Positions 1 to 9,409 of a DNA stretch of 64,000 nucleotides are shown in pieces. Positions within the stretch are counted from its first letter, which is position 1. Every line of letters starts with the position of its first letter. The notes below the pieces were generated by a model. That model saw only the letters and a list, made by a program, of their open reading frames with translations. It was not told the origin of the DNA and made no database searches. Position numbers and translations under genes: made by a program. The stretch comes from Nonomuraea sp. NBC_00507 (GTDB taxonomy: Bacteria; Actinomycetota; Actinomycetes; Streptosporangiales; Streptosporangiaceae): assembly GCF_036013525.1 (NCBI RefSeq), contig NZ_CP107853.1, positions 11,532,001-11,596,000 on the forward strand. Direction: 5' to 3'.

Positions 1-558
1 CAACGGCCCCCGGATCCCGACGTGACTGACGGCCTCGGTGTCGAGCAGCCCTTCCTCCACGGCCCGCCGGAACGGCGTCCCGTGCGTGTACTCAGCCCCG
101 AAGTAGGTGTCCCACGTGTCGAGATGCGCATCGAAGTGCAGCAACGCAACCGGCCCGTGCTTCCTGGCAGCGGCCCGCAGCAGCGGCAACGCGATCGTGT
201 GATCCCCGCCGATGGTGACGAGCTTCGCATCGATCCCCTCGGCCGCCCCCTCGATCGCCTCAATGGCGGCACCGATGTCGAACGGATTGGCCGCGATGTC
301 CCCAGCGTCGGCCACCTGCACGTGCTCGAACGGCGAGACGTCAAGCGCCGGATGGTACGGCCGCAGCAACCGGGAGGCCTCCCTGACCGCCGCCGGCCCG
401 AACCTGGCGCCAGGCCGGTAGGACACGCCGGCGTCGAAGGGCACCCCCACGACAGCGACGTCCGCCCGCTCCACTTGGTCGAGGCGGGGCAGGCGGGCGA
501 AGGTGGCGGGCCCCGCAAAGCGCGGGACCTTGGAGGAGTCGACGGGGCCGATAGTCAT
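1..558 (-). CDS. agmatinase / arginase-family ureohydrolase (partial, 3' end beyond window)
   Basis: Arginase-superfamily enzymes hydrolyse guanidino groups to release urea, for example agmatine to putrescine, using a two-manganese centre. 186 codons are present and the frame is still open at base 1. The N-terminus begins [16 protein letters not shown]. The first metal-site motif GGDH is visible, as is the second, [10 protein letters not shown], with its His/Asp ligands. The segment [13 protein letters not shown] fits the substrate loop region. The C-terminal third, including the last metal motif, lies outside the window, so substrate (agmatine, guanidinobutyrate or other) cannot be decided. 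The ATG at 558 has no strong ribosome-binding site. The gene is separated by about 160 bp from the operon that ends at 721 and is transcribed in the same direction. Confidence 0.85.
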   Translation of the reverse strand, partial: MTIGPVDSSKVPRFAGPATFARLPRLDQVERADVAVVGVPFDAGVSYRPGARFGPAAVREASRLLRPYHPALDVSPFEHVQVADAGDIAANPFDIGAAIEAIEGAAEGIDAKLVTIGGDHTIALPLLRAAARKHGPVALLHFDAHLDTWDTYFGAEYTHGTPFRRAVEEGLLDTEAVSHVGIRGPL

Positions 559-626
559 GTCGGCCAGTGTTCGTCATGCTTCTGACCTGGGGCAATTGGA
601 GGTCACCTAAAGTATGACGGTGTGTG

Positions 627-642
627 TTGTGGCTGACCACAA
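627..642. promoter_or_regulatory. inverted repeat upstream of the agmatinase-family gene
   Basis: TTGTGG and CCACAA arms flank CTGA, a perfect 6-bp inverted repeat with a 4-base loop, in the 162-bp gap between the agmatinase start (558) and the end of the GH38 gene (721). It could be an operator for the agmatinase gene or a hairpin in the 3' end of the operon transcript. There is no U-rich tail, so an intrinsic terminator is weakly supported. Nothing else clear was seen in 559-720. Confidence 0.35.
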
Positions 643-720
643 GGCGGCAAGGCGTGTTGAGGGGTGTGCCTGTGCGGACTCGACGACGATCGCTCGCCGT
701 AGCCAGGCACGTTGATTTAC

Positions 721-3459
721 CTAGAGTTGACGAATTTGGATGGTCGCGATTTCCCAAGCCTTCAGAGGAAGCCGCACCTCACCGCCTTCGACGTGCACTG
801 ATTCGCCCGGACGCCCTCGCAGATCAGCATGTCGGGCTTGCAGAAGGTTGCCCGAAATTACGGCTTCCGTGTCGTTGGGAGTCAGAGCGACCACGCGGAG
901 TTCCCGCCACTCATCACGCATCCTCAGCGAGGTCATCACCACGCCGTCCCCCGTCACCGACAGCCCGGCCGCAGGCTCCGGCAGCGGAAGGGCACGATCG
1001 CCGCCCCCCGGCACCACCACCAGATCATGGCGGAAGGCCTCCGCGTGCGGCACCACGTCGCCCCAGGACTCCTGGTACGGCATCAGCGCCAGGCTCACCG
1101 ACCGGACGCCCCGCGACTGCGCCGCCGGGGTCGGCAGCTGAGGACCGGCCGGTTCGGGGCGGAGGGCGTTGCGGTTGCGGGACAGGTAGCCGACCGAGCG
1201 CAACAAGGTCAGCGCCAGCTCCCCGTCCACCAGCTCGTACTCGGTCACGTGCTCCAGCAGCGCCGCCACCCCGCCGGCCGCCACCCACGACGAGGCGGGG
1301 AAGGTGGGCAGGGGCGTCTCACCGCAGCCGCCCTCGGCGGTCAGGCCGCGGGTGACGACGGCGAACTGGCCCTCGGCGTGCGACTCGGTGGCCGCGGCAG
1401 GCAACGGGATGTGCAGGCGGACCCGGTGGTCGGCGCAGCGGTTGTCGAAGGTGACGTGCAGGCGGACGAACGGCTCGCCGGCCCGGAGCTCGACCCGGGT
1501 CGTGAGGAGGATCTCCTCGGTACGGGTCGTCCGCGAGCCGGCCGGGGCCTCGGGCGCGCCGTCGAGGGCGTCGCCGGCGGCCGGCCACGCGTACGTGCGC
1601 CGCACGTCCACCGCCGCCACCAGCGGCCCCGACCAGACCAGCTCCACCTCGACCGACAACGGCTCGGACACGATCAGGTCGGCCAGCGGAGGCGCGTGGT
1701 TGTAGGTGTCGCCGACGTCGCCGCCGTCCACGATGCGGCCCGCGCCGGTCACGGTCGTGCCGTCCTGGCCGACCAGGGTCAGCGTGCCGTCACGGTTGAT
1801 CGTGACCCGCAGCAGCCCGTTGTCCAGCACCTCCTCGTCCCCGCGCACCGGCAGGGTCGCGGAGTCCGAGCCCATCCAGCAGGACCGGTGGTGCTCGACG
1901 TTGGGCAGCCTGCCGGACGGCACCGGCGGGTTGAACACCTGCTCGTGCGGCCGGGTCCGGAGGCTGGTGTGGCCCAGCGGCGGCGCCTCCACCATGGCCG
2001 CGACCGTACGCCTGGGCTCGGCGACGATGCGCACGCGGGTCACGCCCTCGAGCGCGTCGCGCAGGTCGGCCACATCGATGACGACCGAGCTCTCGCGCGC
2101 CACCGTGAACGTCAGAGTGCCGCCCTTGACCGCCCAGCCGGTGATGTGCTGCCCGTACAGCTCGGTCCCGTGGATGAACGTCAGCGCCGTCGCGGGGTCC
2201 ATTTCCGCGTCGAGCAGCAGCGTGGGCGCGTAGTCGAGCGGCTGCACCGGCACCGGCGCGCCCGAGGGGTCCACGAGTGGGTCGGTGCCGGCCACGTCCA
2301 CGATCACGATGCCGCTGCGTACGCCGGGCGTGGGGTTGACGACGAGCACGCCGTCCGATGGCAAGGCGGCCGCCAGCCGGGCGGTCACCATGTCGCGGAC
2401 GGCCTGCCCGAGGTGCTCGGCCTCGGCGATGCGGGCGGCCACCTGCTGGGCGGTCTCGTCCACGCCGCACCCGGTCACCGAGTCGTGCCCGCTGGCGTCC
2501 ACCAGCCGCCACCACGCCATGTCGAGGAAGCGCCCCGGCCATTCGCCGCCCCAGAGCGCGGCCAGCGGCTCGGCGTACCGCTCCACCATGCGCTCGGCGC
2601 GGCCCATGGCCTGCTTGAGGTGGGGGCGGATGGAGATGACGCCGGGGAGGATGTTGGCCCGGGCGTGGGAGCGCAGCTCCCCGTCCACGCGCGGCAGCCC
2701 GTCTACTTCACCTGGATATTTCCCGATATAGCCGGACAGAGTGTCCATGCGAGCGCCGATCGCCTTCACCATCTCCGGCAGGCCGCGCACCGGCGCGGAG
2801 TGGTCGGTGCCGTACATGGCCAGCAGCGCCCCCTCGGGCCCGTGCCACTCCCGCATCGTCGTGACGAACTCGGCCGCCCGCCCGGTCAGGCCCTCGGCGT
2901 CGGAGAAGAGGTGGGCGCCGTTGCCGTACCCGCCCACCGGCAGGTATTGGGTCCGCAGCGCCGTGCCGTCCGGGGCGACCCAGGCGAAGGCGTCGGTGGT
3001 GACGGAGGACGGCACGCCGCGGTAAACGCAGGCGTGCAACAGCCCGGCCTTGCGCAGGATCTGCGGCATCTGCGCCGTGTGCCCGAACATGTCGGGCAGG
3101 TAGCCGACCGGCATGGACCCACCGAGCTTGTCGGCCCGGTCCATGCCGAGCTCGAGGTTGCGGACGATGGTCTCGCCCGAGCACAGGAACTCGTCCAGCA
3201 GGATCTGCCACGGCCCGATCGCCAGCCGCCCCGACTCGACCAGCGCGGCGATGCGGTCGCGGTTCTCCGGCCGCACCTCCAGGTAGTCGTCCACGCAGGC
3301 CAGCTGCCCGTCAAGGGTGAAGTGGTAGCCGGGCTCGCGCTCCATCGTGTCGAGCACCTCGTCCAGCAGCGCCACCAGGCGCAGCCGGAAACGCTGGAAC
3401 GGCTCGTACCACTCCCGGTCCCAGTGCGTATGCGGTACGACGACGATCTCATTGCTCAC
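721..3459 (-). CDS. glycoside hydrolase family 38 (alpha-mannosidase type)
   Basis: GH38 enzymes are zinc-dependent retaining alpha-mannosidases. The 912-residue length is normal for a bacterial member. The N-terminus has VVPHTHWDREWYEPF, where His12 and Asp14 match the zinc ligands of the family. The segment VGYLPDMFGHTAQMPQIL carries Asp123, the expected nucleophile and zinc ligand. HDSVTGCGVDE, near residue 330, matches the conserved later histidine region. The C-terminal half is beta-rich, as in the family. There is no signal peptide, so the enzyme should be cytoplasmic and act on imported oligosaccharide or glycoside. It is the last gene of the operon. Its GTG start at 3459 overlaps the TGA of the upstream oxidoreductase (GTGA), so translation is coupled. 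Specificity for mannose is a family inference. Confidence 0.88.
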   Translation of the reverse strand: MSNEIVVVPHTHWDREWYEPFQRFRLRLVALLDEVLDTMEREPGYHFTLDGQLACVDDYLEVRPENRDRIAALVESGRLAIGPWQILLDEFLCSGETIVRNLELGMDRADKLGGSMPVGYLPDMFGHTAQMPQILRKAGLLHACVYRGVPSSVTTDAFAWVAPDGTALRTQYLPVGGYGNGAHLFSDAEGLTGRAAEFVTTMREWHGPEGALLAMYGTDHSAPVRGLPEMVKAIGARMDTLSGYIGKYPGEVDGLPRVDGELRSHARANILPGVISIRPHLKQAMGRAERMVERYAEPLAALWGGEWPGRFLDMAWWRLVDASGHDSVTGCGVDETAQQVAARIAEAEHLGQAVRDMVTARLAAALPSDGVLVVNPTPGVRSGIVIVDVAGTDPLVDPSGAPVPVQPLDYAPTLLLDAEMDPATALTFIHGTELYGQHITGWAVKGGTLTFTVARESSVVIDVADLRDALEGVTRVRIVAEPRRTVAAMVEAPPLGHTSLRTRPHEQVFNPPVPSGRLPNVEHHRSCWMGSDSATLPVRGDEEVLDNGLLRVTINRDGTLTLVGQDGTTVTGAGRIVDGGDVGDTYNHAPPLADLIVSEPLSVEVELVWSGPLVAAVDVRRTYAWPAAGDALDGAPEAPAGSRTTRTEEILLTTRVELRAGEPFVRLHVTFDNRCADHRVRLHIPLPAAATESHAEGQFAVVTRGLTAEGGCGETPLPTFPASSWVAAGGVAALLEHVTEYELVDGELALTLLRSVGYLSRNRNALRPEPAGPQLPTPAAQSRGVRSVSLALMPYQESWGDVVPHAEAFRHDLVVVPGGGDRALPLPEPAAGLSVTGDGVVMTSLRMRDEWRELRVVALTPNDTEAVISGNLLQARHADLRGRPGESVHVEGGEVRLPLKAWEIATIQIRQL

Positions 3460-4529
3460 GCGGCCTCCCCTCCCAGGGGCAGATCATGTTGTACGGCGTA
3501 GCGGGCGGCGATCCGCTGGGCCGTCACGATGTCCTCCAGAGCGCCGCCCGCGTCGGTGAGGGGCGGCTTGCCATCGTTCACGAAAGCATGGAAGGCGGCC
3601 AGTTGTACTTCGAACGCCTCGGTCACGTCCCGCCATTCGGTCCGGCTCTCCCCGCCGGACACGACGGTGAGCGTCGTCGGTGCGTTCATCAGGTAGGGCG
3701 AGGGGAAGACCAGCTCCAGCGAGCCCTTGTCGTGGTGGATGGTCACGCTCTCGCGGTAGGCGGGGTAGTCCTCCAGGTAGTGCCAGCGGATGGAGAACCG
3801 GCCCTGGGCGGGCAGCGGGCCCGAGATCTCGATGGAGCCGGGCGGGGGACCCCAGGTCTCGACGTACGAAATTTCGGTTGGGGACCCGGTAAAGCGCCGG
3901 AGGAGCGACAAGTCGTGACATATCGAGCCGAGTGCTACCCCGTACAAACTCTGCACCTGCGACGAGTCCCCCACCGCTCGCGACACGAGCGTGCTCTCGG
4001 CGGCCCGCAGCGAGGCCAGCAGCCCGGCGTCCACATCCCGCGCCTGCGCCAGGTTCGCGAACGCCAGTTGCGACTCCCCGCTCGGATGCAGCACCGTCAC
4101 CTCGACCGCCCTGATGACACCGGGTCCGCCCAGCTCGGCCAGCAGTTCCTCGGCCCGGCGCACGGCGGGATCGTACTGCTTCATGTAGCCGACCATCAGC
4201 CGTCCCTCGGGCAACGCCGCCACCTCGGCCCGGGTCAGCGCCAGCGGCTTCTCGCACAGCACGGCGTGGCCGGCGGCCAGCGCCCGGCGCACGGCCTCGC
4301 CGTGGGAGCCGGAGGCCAGCACGAGCACGGCGTCGAAACCGCCGGCGGCGAGCATGTCCTCCAGCGCCGTGTACCGCCGGGCAGCGCCGAGCCGGTCTCC
4401 GACGGCGCCCGCGAGCGTAGGCGACAGGTCGCACACGGCCGTCACCTCGAACAGGTCGCGGCGCCTGGACAGCAACGGCACGTACACCGCCTGCGTCACC
4501 GCGCCGCACCCGAACAGTGCGATTCTCAC
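3456..4529 (-). CDS. Gfo/Idh/MocA family NAD(P)-dependent oxidoreductase
   Basis: Predicted 357-residue cytoplasmic dehydrogenase of the family that includes myo-inositol dehydrogenase (IolG) and glucose-fructose oxidoreductase. The N-terminal Rossmann fold shows RIALFGCGAVTQAVYVPLL. The family's lysine motif appears as LCEKPLALTR, and the C-terminal alpha/beta domain follows. The start is taken as the GTG at 4529, which overlaps the TGA of the upstream isomerase gene. An open frame extends further upstream but lacks family sequence. With an IolE-like gene before it and iolD divergent, an inositol or sugar dehydrogenase role is the likeliest. No single residue here fixes the substrate. Confidence 0.85.
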   Translation of the reverse strand: MRIALFGCGAVTQAVYVPLLSRRRDLFEVTAVCDLSPTLAGAVGDRLGAARRYTALEDMLAAGGFDAVLVLASGSHGEAVRRALAAGHAVLCEKPLALTRAEVAALPEGRLMVGYMKQYDPAVRRAEELLAELGGPGVIRAVEVTVLHPSGESQLAFANLAQARDVDAGLLASLRAAESTLVSRAVGDSSQVQSLYGVALGSICHDLSLLRRFTGSPTEISYVETWGPPPGSIEISGPLPAQGRFSIRWHYLEDYPAYRESVTIHHDKGSLELVFPSPYLMNAPTTLTVVSGGESRTEWRDVTEAFEVQLAAFHAFVNDGKPPLTDAGGALEDIVTAQRIAARYAVQHDLPLGGEAA

Positions 4530-5425
4530 AATCCCAGCTCCTCCAGCTTCCTGCGGTTGGCGGCCTGGTCGGCGATGTTCTGGGCGACGGTGCGGCGGCC
4601 GGGCAGCGTGTCCTGCTCGATGACGATCCACCCCGCATACCCGATCTCGCCGAGGGTCCGCACCACGGCAGGCAGGTCCAGCTCGCCCTCGCCGAGCGAG
4701 GCGAATCCGCCACGGCCCATGAGCTCGCGCAGGTCGGCCCCGTCTGCCAGGGCCTGGGCGAGGATCTTGGTGTCACCGTCCTTGATGTGCACGTGCTCCA
4801 CCCGGCCGACCCACGCGCGCAACGCCGCCACCGGGTCTCCCCCGGCCAGCAACAGGTGCCCGGTGTCGAGGCAGAGCCGCACGTCGGTCAGCTCGAGCAG
4901 CCGCTCCACGTCCTCGGACGTCTCCACGTACGTGCCCAGGTGGTGATGGAAGGCCGGTTCGAAGCCGCGGTCGCGGCAGCGGTCCACGGCCTCCTGCACG
5001 CGGGCGGCGTAGGCAGGCCACTCGGACGCCGGCAACCCTGGAACGCTCCCGCCGGGGCGGGCGAACCGCTCCGGCGAGCCCGAGCAGGCCAGCGTGGGCC
5101 GCGGACCCATCCCCTCGGGCGCCGGCGGCGCTGCGGCGAAGACGTCCAGCGCGGCCTCCAGCGCGGGCAGCCCCCGCGCGTATGCCTCGGCGTCGCCGTA
5201 CCGCAGGTCCACCCAGCCGCCCGCGAGCAGCAACCCGCTCCCTGCCAGCCGGTCGGCCAGCTCGGAGCCGGTGCCCAGGTAACCGATGGGCCCGGAGTCG
5301 ATGCCCTCGTACCCGGCATCGGAGAGCGCGCGCACCATCGCGTCGGGGCTGAGCGGCGGCGGCGCGTCGGTCAGCTCGAACACCCCGAAGCTCACGGGAG
5401 CATTGGCGACCTTTATCACTCGCAT
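4526..5425 (-). CDS. sugar phosphate isomerase/epimerase, IolE-like TIM barrel
   Basis: A 299-residue protein of the xylose-isomerase-like TIM-barrel fold (AP endonuclease 2 superfamily), which includes IolE (2-keto-myo-inositol dehydratase) and IolH. The start MRVIKVANAPVSFGVFEL resembles the N-terminus of inosose dehydratases. Likely metal ligands are in HHHLGTYVE (residues 160-168), in LCLDTGH (184-190) and in HVHIKDGD (211-218). The ATG at 5425 lies inside the end of the upstream metallohydrolase gene (10-bp overlap), and the TGA overlaps the next gene by 4 bp. The presence of iolD nearby favours inosose dehydration, but isomerase or epimerase activity on another sugar is possible. Confidence 0.8.
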   Translation of the reverse strand: MRVIKVANAPVSFGVFELTDAPPPLSPDAMVRALSDAGYEGIDSGPIGYLGTGSELADRLAGSGLLLAGGWVDLRYGDAEAYARGLPALEAALDVFAAAPPAPEGMGPRPTLACSGSPERFARPGGSVPGLPASEWPAYAARVQEAVDRCRDRGFEPAFHHHLGTYVETSEDVERLLELTDVRLCLDTGHLLLAGGDPVAALRAWVGRVEHVHIKDGDTKILAQALADGADLRELMGRGGFASLGEGELDLPAVVRTLGEIGYAGWIVIEQDTLPGRRTVAQNIADQAANRRKLEELGL

Positions 5426-6594
5426 AGCGCCATCACCTCGTTCTCGTGGGTTTCCAGCCGGTGCCGCCCTACACCTGCGGGGATCAGCGCGCGATCGTCG
5501 CGGATCAGCTGTCTGCCGCCGTCCGGGCGCACCAGGACCAGGCCGCCCGCGTCCAGGGCCAGCAGCTCGTCGCCCAGCCTGAGCAGCAGCGGCGCGTCGG
5601 GTCCCGCCGAGACGGCGGTGCGGCCGGCCCGCACGCCGTCCAGCACCGTGCTCGTGTCCTCGGCCAGCACCCAGGTCGTGGGCGCGCCGGGCAGGCCGTC
5701 GGAGCCGTGGCTGTGGAAGTCGCTGCCGCCGATCGCGATCACGTCGTCCCGCCAGGCGTCCGCCCAGGCCAGCGGCGCGCCCCAGCGCCGGTCCCACCAG
5801 CCGGAGCTCCACACCTCGGCGAGCCGGGGCCGGCGGCTGATCGGCAGCAGCCAGGCGCAGTCGCCGCCGAGCGGGTGGTTGACGGAGATCAGGCCGCCCG
5901 CACGCTCGGCGTGCTCGACCCAGGAGTCGGCGGGCTGCCGGAAGTCCACCCAGCCGACGTCGCCGAACACGTTCGCGTGGCCGCGGTCGGTGGTGACCTC
6001 CTGGCCGGGGATGAGCGTGATCTCGCGGTCGATCTTGGCCAGCCAGGGGTGGTGGCTGACGGTGTTGTGGTCGGTGACGGCCAGGAAGTCGAGCCCCCGC
6101 CCGTGGGCCAGCTCGGCGAGCTCGGCGAGGATCAGGTTGCCGTCGCTGTGGACGGTGTGGGCGTGGAAGTCCCCGGCGAACCACTGCATGCCGTCGATAT
6201 CCGGAATCTCCCGGCGGGGCGGCCTCTCCCCGTGCGGCGGCTCCTCGACGACCGGCTCCGGAGGGACAGCGGACTCCGTGGAGATGTCCAGCGTGTAGTC
6301 GAGCCCCTGGAGCGGGATGCGGTGCAGCCGCACCCACACGCGCCAGGTCCCAGCCTCCACAGCACCGGGCAGGTAACCGGGAGTCGCCCAGTCGGCGGTG
6401 ATCGTGTATTCGTCGCGCGCCCCGCCCGACCAGCCGCGGAACCCGTCCGGCGAGCCACACCCGAGGTCCAGCACTCCCTGCGACCGGTCGTAGGACAGCC
6501 GCACCGTCACGGCGGCGGTCCCCGCGGGCACCTCGAACGGCACCTCCCGCAGTGTGAGCTCCAGCCGGTCCTCCAGGCTCCAGTGACCCCTCAC
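5416..6594 (-). CDS. CehA/McbA-type PHP-domain metallohydrolase
   Basis: A 392-residue protein. After about 150 residues of beta-rich N-terminal sequence comes a PHP metallo-domain. FAGDFHAHTVHSDGNL carries the first HxH motif and the SDG turn. LAVTDHNTVSHH supplies the next ligands, and IGGSDFHSHGSDG the last. The PHP fold covers phosphoesterases and carbamate hydrolases, including CehA/McbA. There is no signal peptide. The start is the GTG at 6594, which overlaps the TGA of the ATPase gene; the longer open frame upstream is antisense-like and lacks family features. In a sugar-uptake operon it may remove a phosphate or ester from the imported substrate, which is inference. Confidence 0.75.
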   Translation of the reverse strand: MRGHWSLEDRLELTLREVPFEVPAGTAAVTVRLSYDRSQGVLDLGCGSPDGFRGWSGGARDEYTITADWATPGYLPGAVEAGTWRVWVRLHRIPLQGLDYTLDISTESAVPPEPVVEEPPHGERPPRREIPDIDGMQWFAGDFHAHTVHSDGNLILAELAELAHGRGLDFLAVTDHNTVSHHPWLAKIDREITLIPGQEVTTDRGHANVFGDVGWVDFRQPADSWVEHAERAGGLISVNHPLGGDCAWLLPISRRPRLAEVWSSGWWDRRWGAPLAWADAWRDDVIAIGGSDFHSHGSDGLPGAPTTWVLAEDTSTVLDGVRAGRTAVSAGPDAPLLLRLGDELLALDAGGLVLVRPDGGRQLIRDDRALIPAGVGRHRLETHENEVMALCE

Positions 6595-7655
6595 ACCAGC
6601 TCTCCGTCCCGGTAGACGAGGGCCCGGTCGCGCCGCGGAACGGCGTAGCCGTCCTCGCCAAGCGCCGGCTCGCTGCCCTCCGGCACGACGGCCTGCACGG
6701 TCACGTCGTTGACGTCGAGGGTCACCAGATGGGAGGCGCCGAGGTTCTCCACGATGGCCACCTTCCCGCCGAGCGCGCCCTCCGCTGGCTCGGCCGAGTA
6801 GGACATGTACTCGGGTCGCACGCCGTACACGATCTTCTCCCCGTCGCTCAGCCGCCCCTCGGCCGAGGCCGGGACGGCCACCTTGCACCCTGCCACGTCC
6901 AGCCTGTCACCTCGTACGGCGCCGTCCAGCAGGTTCATGGGCGTGGAGCCGATGAATCCGGCCACGAACGTGTTGGCGGGCCGCTGGAACACCTCGGCCG
7001 GCGTGCCGATCTGCCGGATGTGCCCCGATTCCATCACCGCCATCCGGTCGGCCATGGCCAGCGCCTCGGCCTGGTCATGGGTGACGAAGACGGTGGTGAC
7101 GCCGAGCTCCCGCTGGAGCTTCTTGAGGAACGTCCGCGCCTCCAGCCGCAACCGGGCGTCCAGGTTGGACAGCGGCTCGTCGAACAGGAACGCCTGCGCC
7201 TGCGTGGCCATCACCCGCGCCAGCGCGACCCGCTGCTGCTGCCCGCCGGACAGCTGGCCGGGACGCCGGTCCATGAGGTGCTCGAGCCCGAGCCGCGCCG
7301 CGACCTCGACCGCCTTGTCGCGGCGCGCCGCCTTGGCGACCTTCTTGATGCGCAGCGGGTAGGCGATGTTGTCCGTGACGTCCATGTGCGGGAACAACGC
7401 GTAGTCCTGGAAGACCATCGCGACGTCCCGGCCGCCCGGCTGCACCCCGGTCACGTCGCGCTCGCCGATGACCACGACGCCGCCGGTGGCGGCCTCCAGC
7501 CCGGCGATGGTCCGCAAGAGCGTGGTCTTTCCGCAGCCGGAGGGGCCGAGCAGGGCGAAGAACTCGCCGTCGGGGATGACCAGGTCGAGCGCGTCGAGGG
7601 CTTTCACCCCACCGGGATAGATCTTGGTCAGCCCGCGTAGTTCGATGGCGGCCAT
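6591..7655 (-). CDS. carbohydrate ABC transporter ATP-binding protein (MsmK/UgpC type)
   Basis: 354 residues, typical of the CUT1-family ATPase that energises sugar import. Walker A is GPSGCGKTT (about residues 38-46). The Q-loop sits in AMVFQDYALFPHM, the signature is LSGGQQQR, Walker B is FLFDEPLSNLD and the H-loop is VFVTHDQAEA. The C-terminal third is the OB-fold regulatory (TOBE) region seen in MalK-like proteins, with VYGVRPEYM. It directly follows the two permeases. This ATPase, unlike many in actinomycetes, is encoded with its own permeases, so the importer is complete. Confidence 0.93.
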   Translation of the reverse strand: MAAIELRGLTKIYPGGVKALDALDLVIPDGEFFALLGPSGCGKTTLLRTIAGLEAATGGVVVIGERDVTGVQPGGRDVAMVFQDYALFPHMDVTDNIAYPLRIKKVAKAARRDKAVEVAARLGLEHLMDRRPGQLSGGQQQRVALARVMATQAQAFLFDEPLSNLDARLRLEARTFLKKLQRELGVTTVFVTHDQAEALAMADRMAVMESGHIRQIGTPAEVFQRPANTFVAGFIGSTPMNLLDGAVRGDRLDVAGCKVAVPASAEGRLSDGEKIVYGVRPEYMSYSAEPAEGALGGKVAIVENLGASHLVTLDVNDVTVQAVVPEGSEPALGEDGYAVPRRDRALVYRDGELV

Positions 7656-8477
7656 TTAACGCTTGATCCCTCCGTGGAAGCGGAAGCCGTATTTCTTGCT
7701 GACGAACAGGTACATGAGCACCACGGGGACCGAGTACAGCAGCCCGAACGTGGACAACATCCGCAGGTTGGCCTGGCCGCCCTCGGTATACAGCGTGTAC
7801 GTGATCACGGCCGCCGGCTGCTTCTCGACATCGCTCAGCAGCAGGTACGGCATCAGGAAATTTCCCCACACGTTGGCCACGGCCCAGACCCCGATGGTCG
7901 CCAGCCCCGGCCGTACCAAGGGCACCACCACGTGCCGCACGATCTGCAGCGGCGACGCCCCGAACACCCGCGCCGACTCCTCATAGGACTTCGGCGTCGA
8001 GTCCATGAAGTCCTTCAGCATGAAGATCGCCGCCGGCAGCAGCCCGCCCGTCAGGATGAGGATCAGCCCGAAGTGCGAGTCGATGAGGTTGAGCTCCACC
8101 GCCAGCTGGAACAGCGGCACCATGGCCGCCGTCCCGGTGATGATCGACGACAGCAGCAACAACGCGTACAGCAGCGCGTCGCGCCCCGGCAGCCGCACCC
8201 GGCTCAGCGCGTACGCGGCCAGCGCCGCCATCGCCACCACCAGCACCGCCGTGCCGGCCGACAACACCAGCGAGTTGTACAGCGACGGCAACGCGTACGG
8301 ATGCTCCACGACCGCCTGGAAGTTCTCCCAGGTGAAGTCGGGCACCGCCACCTCATACGTCGGATCGGAGGTGAACGGGGCGCTCGCCAGCCAGAGCAGC
8401 GGGATCGTGAAGAACGCCAGCAGCACCGCGATCAGCGTGTAGAAGCCGATCCGGCCGGCCACGAACCGCGCCGTCAT
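7656..8477 (-). CDS. carbohydrate ABC transporter permease (MalG type)
   Basis: 273-residue inner-membrane permease with about six hydrophobic segments, the first at residues 12-32. The EAA loop that contacts the ATPase is visible as ESARVFGASPLQIVRHVVVPLVRPG. It ends in KYGFRFHGGIKR, typical of the MalG/UgpE side. The 4-bp overlap with the upstream permease and the abutting ATPase show one transcript. It works with the MalF-type partner to form the channel. Confidence 0.92.
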   Translation of the reverse strand: MTARFVAGRIGFYTLIAVLLAFFTIPLLWLASAPFTSDPTYEVAVPDFTWENFQAVVEHPYALPSLYNSLVLSAGTAVLVVAMAALAAYALSRVRLPGRDALLYALLLLSSIITGTAAMVPLFQLAVELNLIDSHFGLILILTGGLLPAAIFMLKDFMDSTPKSYEESARVFGASPLQIVRHVVVPLVRPGLATIGVWAVANVWGNFLMPYLLLSDVEKQPAAVITYTLYTEGGQANLRMLSTFGLLYSVPVVLMYLFVSKKYGFRFHGGIKR

Positions 8478-9409
8478 TTCCTGCTCCGCAGCAACCGCAG
8501 GTAGAACACCGCCACCACCAGATTGATCAGCAGGATGACCGTGGAGACCGCCGCCCCGTAACCCAGCTCGCCGCTCTGCAGCGCGACCTTGTACACGTGC
8601 GCCGCCAGGATCTCCGACCTCCCGTCCGGCCCGCCCGCCGTGATCAGGAAGGGGGTGAAGTCATTGAACGTCCACAGGCTGATCAGCAGCAGGTTCGTCA
8701 GGATGTGGCCTCGGATGTGCGGGAACACCACGTCCCTGAGCTGCTGCCAGCCGGAGGCGCCGGCCAGGCGGGCGCTCTCCAGGTGCGAGGGCGGCACGTT
8801 GCCGAGCGCGGCGCCGTACAACATCATCGAGAACGCGGTGCCACGCCACGTGTTGAAGACGATGATCGACAACATCGGGTGATCGAGCAGCCAGGCGGAG
8901 CCGGGCAGGCCGAGCAGCGCGTTGAGCGTGCCGCCGTCGCGGTCGAGCAGCGCCACCCACAGGAACGACACCACCGCGCTGGGCAGGATCCAGGCCAGGA
9001 TGACCAGGCCCTCGACCAGCCGCTTGAGCGGCCCCTGCCGGTCGCGCAGCAACCAGGCGATGGTGAAACCGAGCCCGACCTGCCCGATGACGGCCGACCC
9101 CAGCACGAACTGCACGGTCAGCCACGTGGAGTTCCAGAACGCCGGGTTGGACACCGCGTCGATGAAGTTGGCCGGCCCCACGAACTGCGGCTCGGCCGCG
9201 GCGATCCCGGTCAGCCGGTAGTTGGTCAGCCCCAGGTAGAGCACCCAGAGCGCGGGGAAGACGAGGAAGGCCGCGACGAGCAGCAGCGCGGGGGCCACGA
9301 AGATCCCGGCCCTGAGCCGGCCCAGACCCGCCGCGTCCGAGCTGTAGGAGCGGCGGGCGGGGGCTTCCTCGTCAACGAGGTCAGGGGGCGATGATGTTGC
9401 CTGCGCCAC
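8474..9409 (-). CDS. carbohydrate ABC transporter permease (MalF/UgpA type)
   Basis: 311-residue membrane protein. A short basic, acidic and serine-rich N-terminal tail precedes the first membrane segment (about residues 35-60), and five more follow. The EAA loop reads ESARLAGASGWQQLRDVVFPHIRG. The start is the GTG at 9409, which overlaps the end of the binding-protein gene by 29 bp. No later Met/Val start gives a better fit before the first membrane segment, so the overlap is accepted. It partners the MalG-type permease. Confidence 0.88.
   Translation of the reverse strand: MAQATSSPPDLVDEEAPARRSYSSDAAGLGRLRAGIFVAPALLLVAAFLVFPALWVLYLGLTNYRLTGIAAAEPQFVGPANFIDAVSNPAFWNSTWLTVQFVLGSAVIGQVGLGFTIAWLLRDRQGPLKRLVEGLVILAWILPSAVVSFLWVALLDRDGGTLNALLGLPGSAWLLDHPMLSIIVFNTWRGTAFSMMLYGAALGNVPPSHLESARLAGASGWQQLRDVVFPHIRGHILTNLLLISLWTFNDFTPFLITAGGPDGRSEILAAHVYKVALQSGELGYGAAVSTVILLINLVVAVFYLRLLRSRK

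Noticed and set aside
829..3501. Very long open frame on the plus strand opposite the GH38 gene
   Set aside because: It is the GC-rich shadow of a gene with clear GH38 motifs. Its protein is Arg/Gly/His-rich with no family features.
4530..4631. Longer N-terminus for the Gfo/Idh/MocA gene
   Set aside because: The extra 34 residues lie within the isomerase gene in another frame, are Arg/His-rich and precede the Rossmann motif without homology. The GTG at 4529 gives the usual start.
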